A DNA stretch of 64,000 nt, from the NCBI GenBank assembly GCA_019426215.1, contig CM033400.1:14740568-14804567 (forward strand), written 5' to 3'. Position numbers and translations under genes: made by a program. How positions within the stretch are numbered: position 1 is the first letter of the stretch; every line of letters begins with the position of its first letter. Below are positions 32,993-42,945 of the stretch, piece by piece. The notes beneath the pieces were generated by a model. That model had not been told where the DNA came from. It saw only the letters and a program-made list of their open reading frames with translations, and made no database searches. The stretch is from Buddleja alternifolia. Its lineage: Eukaryota; Streptophyta; Magnoliopsida; Lamiales; Scrophulariaceae.

Positions 32993-34099
32993 TCATGGTA
33001 GATCGTAAGGAGCAATGCCAATTTTGTATGGATGAGCCTTTTTGTGTTTTTTCCAGTTGCGTAAAGGCTTCTCCCCTCCAATATCTATCACACAACCTAA
33101 AAGAATTAGAAGTAAGCATAAGGTCTCTTTCAAAAATACATAATTGAAGTGTAAAGATGAAAGTTTAATTGGAAGTGAGAAAGGATTGTCAATGGATGAT
33201 TGCAACTCATATGTGGCTACTCCATACTCCCATAGACTTAGTTTTGACAACTCAAATGGTGGTATATCCAAGTGATTTAGATATCCTCTAATTTTCTCAT
33301 TCTCAACCGTAGCATCACTTGGGTTTTCCAAATATGTATCGAATGGATCACTAGAGTTGTAAACCTTGACTTCAACCTCCTCCATTGTGTCTCTCTGGTT
33401 ATTGATACACTTTTGTAAGAATTCGAGAGATATGGTGGTAGGAGGTTTTGAGTTCTTGAATATTTCTAATGCTTTTTCTTGGTCATTTGATGGAGTGAAT
33501 TTTGGGATCTCAATGCTGAATTGAAGGTGCTCCAGTGATGTTGTATCTACTTCACCACACATAGATTCTGAAGGTAGTGTTGGTGTAGCAATAGGGTACA
33601 AACACTGTGGTGCCGAATCAACAACTTGTTCAACTCCTGTATCAAGTACCTCATCATTCTCCTCTGTGCCACCCTGAGAAGTGTCTGATGATCTCTCTGC
33701 CAATAAATTGGAAAGTTGGTTGAGTTGTGTTTGCAATTCCATTATAGATGCTTCGAGATTTTGAGATCGCTCATCGTTCGACTTCATCCATTGGATCATC
33801 AACTCCTCAAAACTAGGGTTCCTATCACATTGTTGCTGATAATCCCCATGGTTCTGAAAGTTAGTCGATTCAAATTCTCCCTGCATTAGAAAGGGGGACC
33901 TATCTTGATGCAGGTATGCTTGTGAATCTCTCATAACATAATAACTCAATGGCAAGTCTTGCTGACTTCTCCATCCGTGTTGACAATAATCGCTATGATG
34001 AGCGTCTCCACACCACGAACATAAATCTTGCACTCGACTCCCGTATTCGGCACCTTCATCCCATCCTTGTTTTGACCAATAAAAGTCATTGATGCTCAT
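32993..34099 (-). CDS. J gag-like ORF (non-autonomous element)
   Basis: A 368-aa ORF with no stops, starting MSINDFYWSKQGWDEG. Near residues 28-40 is a zinc-knuckle-like CSWCGDAHHSDYC. A glutamine-rich, probably coiled segment follows (FEELMIQWMKSNDERSQNLE and onward, about 95-140), like the tail of Athila gag. The C-terminal part (LSSLHFNYVFLKETLCLLLI) resembles the [10 protein letters not shown] stretch just before RT in Athila pol, and the end NWKKHKKAHPYKIG is basic. So it looks like a gag-pol ORF with PR, RT, RNase H and most of gag deleted, yet kept open. Function is unknown; an RNA-binding role is only inference. Confidence 0.75.
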   Translation of the reverse strand: MSINDFYWSKQGWDEGAEYGSRVQDLCSWCGDAHHSDYCQHGWRSQQDLPLSYYVMRDSQAYLHQDRSPFLMQGEFESTNFQNHGDYQQQCDRNPSFEELMIQWMKSNDERSQNLEASIMELQTQLNQLSNLLAERSSDTSQGGTEENDEVLDTGVEQVVDSAPQCLYPIATPTLPSESMCGEVDTTSLEHLQFSIEIPKFTPSNDQEKALEIFKNSKPPTTISLEFLQKCINNQRDTMEEVEVKVYNSSDPFDTYLENPSDATVENEKIRGYLNHLDIPPFELSKLSLWEYGVATYELQSSIDNPFSLPIKLSSLHFNYVFLKETLCLLLILLGCVIDIGGEKPLRNWKKHKKAHPYKIGIAPYDLP

Positions 34100-34127
34100 C
34101 TATTCAAGAATAAAAATAAAAAAAATA

Positions 34128-34370
34128 AAAAAACAACAACTAAAAAAAACAAAAAACAGCAACTTAAAACACAAAACCAACAACTAAAAAAAAAACAAAA
34201 ACAGCATCTTAAAACACAAAACCAGCAACTAAAAACACAAAAACAGCAACTTAAAACACAAAATCAGCAACTTGAAACACAAAAACAGAAACTTAAAACA
34301 CAAAAACAGCAACTAAAAACACAAAAACAGCAACTTGAAAAACAGCAACTTGAAAAACAGCAACTTAGTC
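34128..34370 (-). repeat. A-rich tandem repeat in J leader
   Basis: Irregular tandem copies of ACACAAAAACAGCAACTTAAA-like units (about 18-21 bp, about twelve copies) lie between PBS and ORF. They read U/G-rich in the sense RNA. The array grades into shorter CAGCAACTTGAAAAA units at its right end. Confidence 0.85.
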
Positions 34371-34413
34371 TTAGAGAAGATAAGTGAATTACAATATCAA
34401 ATAACGCAATTGT

Positions 34414-34430
34414 CCCCGGCAACGGCGCCA
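34414..34430 (-). other. J primer binding site (tRNA-Asp, perfect)
   Basis: Minus strand TGGCGCCGTTGCCGGGG, complementary over 17 nt to the 3' end of plant tRNA-Asp (GTC), six bases from the LTR. Confidence 0.95.
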
Positions 34431-34436
34431 AAAACT

Positions 34437-35925
34437 TGACACGCGAAATCCTAGCAAGTATACTAGGTCGTGCAAAGTAATAAAGTGGACTATTTAGCCC
34501 GGGGTGTATCGTCTCCACAGGGACAATTGGATTCAATGCTCGTAATTGCTATATTATCTAACTCTAAGCTAAATCAAATTATAAGATGATGGTTGATTAT
34601 ACTATGAAAATAATCAAAGACAACTATGTGATAAACAAGATAATAAATCGAATGGAAAAAGGTGATTGGGTTATGATCCTGCTATGTTCTATTCTATGTT
34701 CATGAACTCTCAATTATCCGGATTCTTAGAACGTTCTTGTTATGGCGAAACCCCCTAATGTATTTATTATTCAATCTCTTGAAATAACAAGCATATACTA
34801 GTTAACAACTTCCTATATCTCCATAGTGAAGATTGAATTAACTAACATGCATTTAGGTTCAAAGGAATTCCTTGTTTACGAAGATCCTACATTCAATCGG
34901 GTCATCTTATCACAAAAAGCCACACAACGCAATCGATTCTATCTCTAGTCAATTGTTACGTTATGATGATTGATTTTTCGATCTCCCTTTATCTATCTCC
35001 TCTCGGTCTCAAGACAAGCATTTTATCAAACACATGGTGATCAAGCATATGCAAGCATTAAGCACAAAATCAAACATGTAACAAGAATGTAATAAATCCG
35101 GAAATTAATGATACATTAAACACAAAACATCACAAAGTATTCACATAACCCAATCACAAAAATACTTAGCTCATACTTACAACAACAAGTGATTCAACAA
35201 CTCTACAAGACATAATTGAAATACTAATCAAGAGAAAGAGTTGAATTACTCCCTATTATAAAGTGTGAATCCAAGCTTTGATAATGAAAATGATGATGAT
35301 GAGGATGATGATGGCTCTTCAAGCTTCCTTAGGACTTCCCATGGCTCCCCCTTGGTGTTTTAGAGCATTTCTAGCCTTTTGATAAGTGAAGAATGTGTTA
35401 TAAAGACCAAAAACGGCGGACATAAAAAATAGGGCAGCAGGGCACTGAGCCGCGGCACAAACTCCTATCAGACCGCGGCACTAAAAGTGCGAACCAATTT
35501 TCCGAAGTAGGACCGCGGTCTTATGCCGCGGTCGTCTGACGCAGAATTCGCAGCTTTCGTATTTTAATCATAACTCTCTCTACAAATGTCGGATTGAGGT
35601 GATTCAAGTTGCCAAGCGAAGCTAAGAAACAAATCTACAATAGTGAAGAAGAAACCTTAATCTGATTCGGCCTGTAAGAGGATGAAAACCTCGTTTAAAT
35701 ATGAATATTGTGTAAAATCTTTCGTCAACTATCTTCTTTTGTTTCTTTCTTCAATTTCAAGCTCAATTTGGATCTCTTTTCTCGTCTTTCATGCGTAAAT
35801 CAACTTTTATCCTACAAAACAAAATATATACCAATCAAAGCATTATGAGGAATAAAAAGTGATCAGAGTAACGATCAAATCATATCAAAATGGGGCATAA
35901 AATACTGTAAAATATTGACTTATCA
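34437..35925 (-). mobile_element. J 5' LTR
   Basis: 1489 bp, minus strand TGATAAGTCAATATT..GCGTGTCA. It keeps the family landmarks (a TGATTCAAGTTGCC-like block, a terminal segment close to the PBS). Where other LTRs of the family carry GCGCCYAGGCGCC words, it has CCGCGG palindromes (35450-35545). Confidence 0.88.
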
Positions 35926-37003
35926 GTGTCCATCCGCCTCAGGGATCCTCCATGATCTTATGTCTCAAGTCGATCTACCGACTATAAACTAGCGCTTCTT
36001 GGGAGGCAACCCAAGCTCTCTTTTCGTTCTTGTCTTTTCGTGTTTTTAGCTAGTTTATTTTATTTCCTTGTGTTTCATCTCTTTTTGTTGGTTTTAATCG
36101 TTGCGTTTTTCTTTTTGTGTTGCAGGAAATAGACTGAAATTTCAACCCTCTGATTTCACGCTTGGGCGCCGTTTCACATCACGCCTAGGCGCCACATCAC
36201 TACGCCCAGCAGAACATTTCATTTCGCATCATGGCGCCTGAGCGCCACCAAATCACGCCCAGGCGCTCGCATGACTCACGCCCGAGCGTCGCCTCATCCA
36301 CGACCAGGAGTTGACTGAACACCAAAGGCCACTTGAGTTTCGCATCACCATGCCTAGGCGCCAGCTTACACGCGCCCAGGCGCCGTACAGGTATTTAGTT
36401 TGTATTCAGTCAATTTTTAGGTCATAGTATCATCGTCTCTCTCTCTCTCTACACTCAATTCCGCCAAACACCTCATTTCCACTGAGTTTCACCGCCGACT
36501 CGCCACCATTTCGCCGCTAGAACTGCTACTTTATATCTCCAGGCATTGTGGGTCACGGTTGTGCGTCAGATTTGCTTCATTTCGACCACAAGGTGAGTGA
36601 TTAGTTTGCCCCTCTCTTGAATTTCTGAATATTTCGGCCGTGTGGGGCTCTCTTGTGGTTATCATTTCACTAGTTGTATCTCGTTGTGGCCAGATTTCGG
36701 TGATTAGTTGTGGTCAGAGTTGAGTTTTGGGTTTTAAATCGCAAATTTGAGGCTTTTTGTTGCTTTATGCGGAAATTGGGGGTGATTTCGGTTGGGTATA
36801 GTGTATTGTGACCATTGTTGATTCGGTTCTTGGAGCTTCTGTTTTCTGCATATAGAGCCGACTGTTTTGCTTAGACATTGTGTGCTGAGATTATTTTTTT
36901 GGGTTGCTGATTTGTTGTCCGTTGAGGCAGATTCTGGTTGTTCAGTTGTGGGTGTTTTTGGGTTGTTGATTGTGGAACCGTTACGCTGCTGAAATTTTTG
37001 AAC
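35926..37003 (+). other. Athila pre-env untranslated region
   Basis: It starts with the post-pol box AGCGCTTCTTGGGAGGCAAC (35993-36012). A pyrimidine-rich TTTTTCTTTTTGTGTTGCAG|G at about 36105-36126 looks like a strong 3' splice site. A GCGCCYAGGCGCC cluster (36160-36400) and a CT microsatellite (36434-36453) follow. AAG|GTGAGT at 36593 looks like a 5' splice site, and TTCTGCATATAG (about 36855) a possible acceptor before the ORF. Splicing is inferred. Confidence 0.6.
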
Positions 37004-38341
37004 ATGCCTAAGACATCCTCTAAGCAATCAAAGGGGAAAAAGAAGGTTGGGGAAGGATCCTCCACCGCTTCCGAGCCCTTAACTGATCCACACGATCCAT
37101 TGGCGCTTCCGCGATCCTCCAACCCGAAGCTGGAGTTAATTTTCAATGGGTTGTTAAATCGGGTAGTTATCAAAGAACGGTCTTTTGCCCACAGTGCCCG
37201 GACTGCAGTGAAAGCCAGGATTGCGTTCCATAAATTGGACTATTTTTGTGGCCCTTTGGGACCTATCCGACTCCCGTGGATTCAAGAGTTCTATGGTGTC
37301 GGGGCTTATATTTCCATCACTGACAAAGCGAGTTGGAAGGCCCACACTATCGAGGTTAGGGATCACCGGGTCAATTTTGACACCATTGCGCTTCATACGT
37401 GCCTTGGGATGACAATTCCCCAGATTTGTGGGTATTTGGATCTATACAAGTTAGATGGGACGTACACAGTGTCACTCGACGAGGTTCTTAGCATCATTGC
37501 TATTGAGGGGTCGACTTGGCTAGAAGGGGATTCATACTTACCCCGTCGGAGTTTGCTACCTGAAGCTGCGTTTTGGCTTGACTTCATTCGTTTCAACCCC
37601 CTTCCAAGCTCTAACAAGTCGGAGTTGAACAAAGATCGAGCGTTGCTTATATTCGCCATTATGACGGAGCGACCAATTAATTTTGTGGGGTTGATCCACC
37701 GGACTTTATTAGGGCATATCAAAAGGTTTGGTCTCGAGTTCATTCCCCTGGTTGACCCGACACAGGCTAAGAGGAAAAGAGGAGAGTCAACCAATCCGAA
37801 GAAGATCCCGTTTATTTTTTCGTCTCTCATTAAGGCCTTGTGTTCGACCTGTGGTGTCAGACCCCTTCGGAGCGAGACTACAAACCCCACTGGCACTCCT
37901 CTTACCTTCTCGGACACCCCAGCTTCAGCCCGTCAGTCTAGAGCTCGTCCCGCTCAGGGCACCGGATCCCGCCACACCACCTCGACTGATGTGGAGATCC
38001 TTTGGTCTGATTTACAACAGTTGCGTATAGATATGCATTCTATGATGAGCGAGGGGTGTGCCTATATGCGTCAGCTCTTTCTAGAGCAGGATGCCTTTTT
38101 GGGTCCTGGCCCTTTTGACTACTCTATGCCACCTACTTTTGCGCGCTACGATGTTCCTCAACTGGATGAAATGGTGGGAGCTGGTGCTTTGGTTCTTAGA
38201 GGAGAGTCTACTGAGCCTGGCGGGGGCACTGACGATATGCTTGATGTGGACGAGATAATGGGTGGTCACACGGATGAGGGTGGCCGTGAGCAGCGAGATG
38301 ATGATGATTTTGTTGATCATTTTATTCGTGAGGATGATTAG
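37004..38341 (+). CDS. Athila env-position ORF, 445 aa
   Basis: Open ORF starting MPKTSSKQSKGKKKVGEG; the in-frame ATG at 36938 is also possible. The centre (about residues 55-220) has the pattern IQEFYGVGAYISI .. IEVRDHRVNFDTIALHTCLG .. WLEGDSYLPRRSL. This resembles the 'putative plant transposon protein' domain (FYANL.../VRG..V.FS...IN) common in ORFs 3' of Athila pol. The C-terminus is acidic (DDDDFVDHFIREDD). I see no signal peptide or clear transmembrane helix, so an envelope function is not supported; only position is env-like. A nuclear or nucleic-acid role is possible given the basic N-terminus. Confidence 0.8.
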   Translation: MPKTSSKQSKGKKKVGEGSSTASEPLTDPHDPLALPRSSNPKLELIFNGLLNRVVIKERSFAHSARTAVKARIAFHKLDYFCGPLGPIRLPWIQEFYGVGAYISITDKASWKAHTIEVRDHRVNFDTIALHTCLGMTIPQICGYLDLYKLDGTYTVSLDEVLSIIAIEGSTWLEGDSYLPRRSLLPEAAFWLDFIRFNPLPSSNKSELNKDRALLIFAIMTERPINFVGLIHRTLLGHIKRFGLEFIPLVDPTQAKRKRGESTNPKKIPFIFSSLIKALCSTCGVRPLRSETTNPTGTPLTFSDTPASARQSRARPAQGTGSRHTTSTDVEILWSDLQQLRIDMHSMMSEGCAYMRQLFLEQDAFLGPGPFDYSMPPTFARYDVPQLDEMVGAGALVLRGESTEPGGGTDDMLDVDEIMGGHTDEGGREQRDDDDFVDHFIREDD

Positions 38342-40008
38342 CTGTATTGTTTAGTCTATTTCTTGTTCCGTTTTGTCGGATATTAGTTCAATTTCGTTGT
38401 TTAGATCTTCGTTTTGTCGGATTTATGCAGTTTTCGTGATGTTTATTTGTTGCCTTGATACATATTAGTTGTTTGTTCTTTTTAGCCTTTGTTGTTGTTG
38501 GCTATTTTCGCTTCTCGTTCTATCCATTACTTCACGTCTTGTATGGCTAGCATCTGTTTCTTGTGTAGTGTTGATAGCTTGGCTTCCACCGTGTGTACCA
38601 ATCTTGGATTCAATTTCCTTAGTGGACTCGGGTTTGCTGTTCAGCAACCCTATGGTGATGTGTACTTTACTCCTTTATTTTTCGAACATTATGGACAATG
38701 TTCATGTTAAGTGTGGGGGGGGGGGGGGTATGCTAGACCTGTTGTGGTCCTGTTATCCATGTTTTATGTATTTTTTTTTGTCCAAGTTTGGGGGGGGGGG
38801 GTACCTCTACATGTGAATCGGGTGCAAATTTTTAAATGTTTGGATAGAATTTTAACCCTTCACTTGATGCATTGAGAATGGTTAATTTGAATCAATGGCA
38901 TGTTTTCTCTATCAATTTGGATTTTAATGACTATACACATCGTCTCCTTGCTTGTGGGACCCTAAACAAGACTAGATTATCCTTAAGATGATTCACATAT
39001 GCACATAAGTCGAAGGTAGAGGAGTCGAGTGGACAATCATTTTGAAACACTTAAAGGCTTGATCCCGAAATGTCAACTTAGAATTTTCACATGAGTTATG
39101 AGTTGAGAATGTTAACTTTGTATGCTTAACAATAATAAAAGAGGTTGAACATTGGTATGACTGCAAAAGTCAGGCTTAATAGATACTGGGGGCGAAGAGC
39201 ACCATACCTAGAATACTGTACTATTATGCTAATTTGAGCTAAGCTCAAGCCAATGTAAGTGCTAAGTGTGAATGAGGACCTAGTTTAGTTTTGTGGCCTT
39301 TGACACTCGAGCGATTAAGCCCTTAGGAGTGTCTCTACACTTAATACCCTAAAGCCATCCGGTTTGGGAGTTATTGGCCTAAAGCTCGTTACAAGGGTGT
39401 CATAGAAAGCCTAAGGGAATCAAACATTGCACACGGTCTAGCCTCTAAGGTTTTGAATTGAAAGTTGCATAAATTAAAGCCTAAAATGGATAAAATGATG
39501 AATGTTGTGTGGCTATGAAGTTGCATTCAATTCTTGTACCATGTGACTAATCGAAAGTTGATAGATATGGGATTAACGCTTGAAAAGTGGTAAAAATGCC
39601 ACTCGACGATAATACGAGAGATTTATTACACTACACCCTTGGGATGATATTTTCGATGTTAAGGCGTAACATGAGCAAGGGTGTGACGTGTATATATATG
39701 TGTAATTTTGAGCTTAAGCGGATGAATTCATGCCATTGTGCTCTTTTTAATCATATTAATTTGCGTACTTGTGATCAGGGTTGAAAATCTTTCGATTTTG
39801 TGGGTATATCGCATGCAAACCCTCACGAGACTATAACTCGTCCTTTGAGGTAACTCAAGGGTTCAAAGGCTTGTTGCATTCGCTAAATGCAACCGTGTAC
39901 TCCACGAAAGTGAGTTAGGTAGTTCTTTTTCTTTCTTTTTGTCCCTTCCGCGTTTGATGATGTTTTCTTATCTTATTGTTTTTATTGCTCGAGGACGAGC
40001 AATTGATA
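38342..40008 (+). other. Athila 3' untranslated region
   Basis: No supported ORF. Two long G runs (38715-38727 after AAGTGT, and 38789-38801 after AAGTTT) resemble the real polypurine tract. A perfect hairpin, ATTGCTCG-AGGA-CGAGCAAT, lies at 39985-40004, just before the tract. Confidence 0.7.
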
Positions 40009-40021
40009 AGTGTGGGGGGGT
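40009..40021 (+). promoter_or_regulatory. Athila polypurine tract
   Basis: AGTGTGGGGGGGT directly precedes the 3' LTR start TGATAAG. An extra TTGATAAG copy sits just upstream (40002-40009). This is the plus-strand primer site for reverse transcription. Confidence 0.9.
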
Positions 40022-41547
40022 TGATAAGAGCCGTTTTTATGTGTTTTGAAGTCCGTTTTGTTTATGGTTTAGGTTCATTTATCGCTTGAATCTTGCCACA
40101 TTTGCGTTTAATCCGTGTGTGGAGTGATTTCAGGTTGTAAATGGATGCAATGGAGAAAGGGCAAAAAAACGACGTATTAAACAAGTTCATGCCAAGATGC
40201 TTCGCAGACTGGCGCCCAAGCGCGAGATTCACCACGCCTAGGCGCCAGCCAATTACATCAGGACATGCTTCGCAGACCGGCGCCCCAACGTGATATTCAT
40301 TACGCCTAGGCGCCAGCCAAGTGAAGTTTCGCAGCATGGCGCCCAAGCGTGAAAGATCCCGCGCCTAGGCGCCAGACGATTACTGAAGATAAAAGTTGCG
40401 CAGACGCACGCCCAGGCGCCAAACATTCCGCGCCTAGGCTTGAGCCCTCTCGCGCCCGAGCGCCAGAAATCACGCCTGGGCGTCTCCCTTACTTTTCCCC
40501 CAAGACAACACTGCCACGTCGGCCGCGCCTGGGCGCCGTCATAACCGTTTTTGGAACCTATTTATGGAAATTTTCAGCACTGAATGGGGGTTCGAATTTT
40601 GGAGTTGGGAGGCTATTTTTTGAGATTGGAGCCATCTTTTCATCACTCTAAGAAGGGGAAGAAGGGAAATTGAGCTAGAGATTGAAGCTACAAGCAAGGA
40701 TTCATCATCATTTAAGCCTTAGGGAGTTTTACTTGCATTTCATTTACATGTTTATGTTAATAACTATGTATATGTTTGTTCTAGATCTTCTTGACTTATT
40801 GATGATGAGCTGATTTTGTGGAACTAAGGCCATGTGAAGGCCTAATTTACAAATCAATATATGTGAAGTTAATTTTCGTATTAATTCTCCTGTTGCTTTG
40901 TGTGTTGATTTTGTGCTTTTATCACAATCATGTGCTTGATCACCATATGCTTGCTATCTTGCCTAATCTAGTCATTCGAGAGAAGGTAGATTAGGATTCA
41001 AAGGAATTAACACATCATCCAAAACAAATGTGGAATTGCCCCTAGAAATAGGTAGAGATTTCCGGGTGCTGTTAGCCGGGTTTATCCGGGGAAGCTCTAG
41101 AACTTTAATGCATTGTTATTGATTAGATTCTCGGATAGACATATTTAGAGAACCGTCAATTAATCATAGGATTATTATGTGCCTAGACATCGGGTAATAG
41201 TTAATTAAGGAGTTTCCACCAAAGCAATAGGAGTCTAATAATTCGAAGAGTAGCTCACGTATATTGAGGAGTATAGGTTAGGTTGGAGCATGTGCCTTAG
41301 TCAATTTATCGATCTTGAGTTTTAATCTATAGTCCGCTCTCCTTTGTTCTCCACTTTGCTTCTCATATCATTGCAATTTACTTTTGTTTTAATCTTCTTA
41401 ATTTGAATTGTCTCTTATTTTCTCACGAATCATAAACTAAAAATTCAAGTCTTCGTGGTTCGACAACCCAGACTTATTTTGTCCACTTCTATTACTACAT
41501 ACGACTAGTGCACTTGCTATTCAAGCACGTTAAGTATTAGCGTGTCA
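40022..41547 (+). mobile_element. Athila 3' LTR
   Basis: TGATAAGAGCC..GCGTGTCA, 1526 bp, followed by TSD TCAAT. It is very similar to the 5' LTR, with a GCGCCYAGGCGCC cluster at about 40205-40540. Differences are few substitutions and two indels, suggesting fairly recent insertion. Confidence 0.95.
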
Positions 41548-42358
41548 TCAATCAAGTGAGAGTCATGGGTTAATCACAATCACTGAACTTGACCAATATG
41601 CTTAGCTCATAATGAATCGAGGTCATTGAGTATACTTTCATGTCTAACATGAATATCTCTTATGCTTCGGCCAAAGTCATTTGACCTCATTCATTCATGA
41701 CTACATAGGATATTTAGCTCATCCACTTATGAGAGAATAAATCTCATTTTGCTAATCAGTTAAGACTGCTACTTGCCCATCAGGCTGCACTTCGAGGTCG
41801 ACCCCACCAACGGGTGAATTTGATCTAACTACTCTAATGACAGATTTGATGTCACAAGTACATCTTCAACATCATTCCTCAAGTCTGAGGTTCACGCGTA
41901 CCTATCACAACTTATCAGTTTTATCATTGACTGTCAGTGAGTGAAAACCCATGTGACAAAACTGATGCGAGCCGTGTTCGAACACATCAGTCTAACTGAG
42001 GTGTCTATGACATAAGTTCTCAGTACCATGTCCATAGTGTTCGAATGACACTTTCTCTGTCAAAACTTATATCATACAAGTCTTTATCTAGTATTGATGT
42101 ACAGTCTATATTTTCTTAGACTTGCGAACTTCTTTTGGATAATAAGGATCAAACTCTTCTAGTGTCATTCTCCCTATCCCATAGGGAGTAGAAGGTTCGC
42201 CTTATTATCAAGGACTTTACCTTGTTTACTAAAACGTTGCAAATGCCTAAAAGAAAACAACAAGAAATGCCTTATATTATAAAAGATATTGTTTAGTAAC
42301 AAATCAATGCCCTATAAATCTATCCTCTTTATGGCATTAGAGGGCATACACTCTAACA
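41548..42358 (-). mobile_element. Copia-2 (E/D) 5' LTR, second part
   Basis: It resumes after the TSD copy (41548-41552) with CAAGTGAGAGTCATGG, which directly follows CACATATCTCAGT in the uninterrupted LTR at 13263. It ends ACTCTAACA at 42358, the LTR outer edge. Confidence 0.92.
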
Positions 42359-42945
42359 CATACATGTATCAATAGAAGGGGTCAAAGCATCCCCAACAAA
42401 CATAAGGTACAAATAAGAGACATTACAATGCAAAGATCCAAACTTTGGGAGGGGACAAAAGGAAGTAAGAAAGGGACAACTAGTCCGATAACTCAAAGAG
42501 CAACCGAGTGGATCTCTTGACTTAGAGGTGTCCAAAGTTCCAATATCTTGATCTCAAAATCGTCTGGTGTTCAATTAATGAAAAGAAAACTCAAACATGA
42601 ATTCTCCTTTATGCAGAAAATCGGCAGCTCCTAAAAAAAACGAAAAAAATGCATAAACTGAATCGATCAATTCGGGAAACATTGATCGAACATAAAACAT
42701 AACTTGCAGCGAAATTAACTTTCTTTGAACACTCAAGATTCTACAGAAAATTGACAAACTTATGAATAATCATGAGTTCTTTAATCAGAGCTCTGATACC
42801 ATTTGATGGAAAATTATAGCCCTAGATCTTCAAACTCCATGATAATCACGTAATAAACATTAAATCGGAAGCATACCTAATTCCATGAGAATGAAATATA
42901 TCTTGAATTATGTCTTCCGGTTGTGCTGTAAACTCTAGGGTTTTC
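42359..42945 (-). mobile_element. Copia leader, PBS and LTR fragment (K)
   Basis: On the minus strand, TGGTATCAGAGCTCTGATT (about 42783-42801) is a copia PBS. The adjoining LTR end starts at 42804 (plus-strand TGATGGAAAATTATAG) and is cut at 42945 by the next LTR. 42359-42782 would be the leader of this element, truncated by copia-2. I see no ORF in it. Confidence 0.7.

Larger units (their letters stand above)
31224..35925 (-). mobile_element. Nested non-autonomous Athila-like element (J)
   Basis: Antisense inside the Athila element. On the minus strand: 5' LTR 35925-34437, perfect tRNA-Asp PBS, A-rich repeat leader, one gag-like ORF, about 1.7 kb of non-coding sequence, hairpin and polypurine tract, and only the first 58 bp of the 3' LTR (31224-31281). 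That stub matches 35868-35925 with one mismatch. No RT, RNase H or INT is present, so it depends on another element. The rest of its 3' LTR was lost by deletion, so no TSD can be checked. Confidence 0.82.
24130..41547 (+). mobile_element. Full-length Athila-type gypsy retrotransposon
   Basis: A 17.4-kb element with 1501-bp and 1526-bp LTRs, a tRNA-Asp PBS, gag-pol, an env-position ORF and a polypurine tract. The 5-bp TSD TCAAT (24125-24129 and 41548-41552) is perfect. It inserted in a copia-2 LTR. Athila affinity rests on the gag (LPPQSIGTWDDLVDEFLNKF, CHAISLRSGK), PR-RT-RH-INT order without a chromodomain, the tRNA-Asp PBS and the extra 3' ORF. An antisense relative (31224-35925) is nested inside it and accounts for 4.7 kb. 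Confidence 0.95.

Noticed and set aside
37004..38341. Calling this ORF env
   Set aside because: Position fits but no signal peptide, membrane segment or envelope motif is visible.
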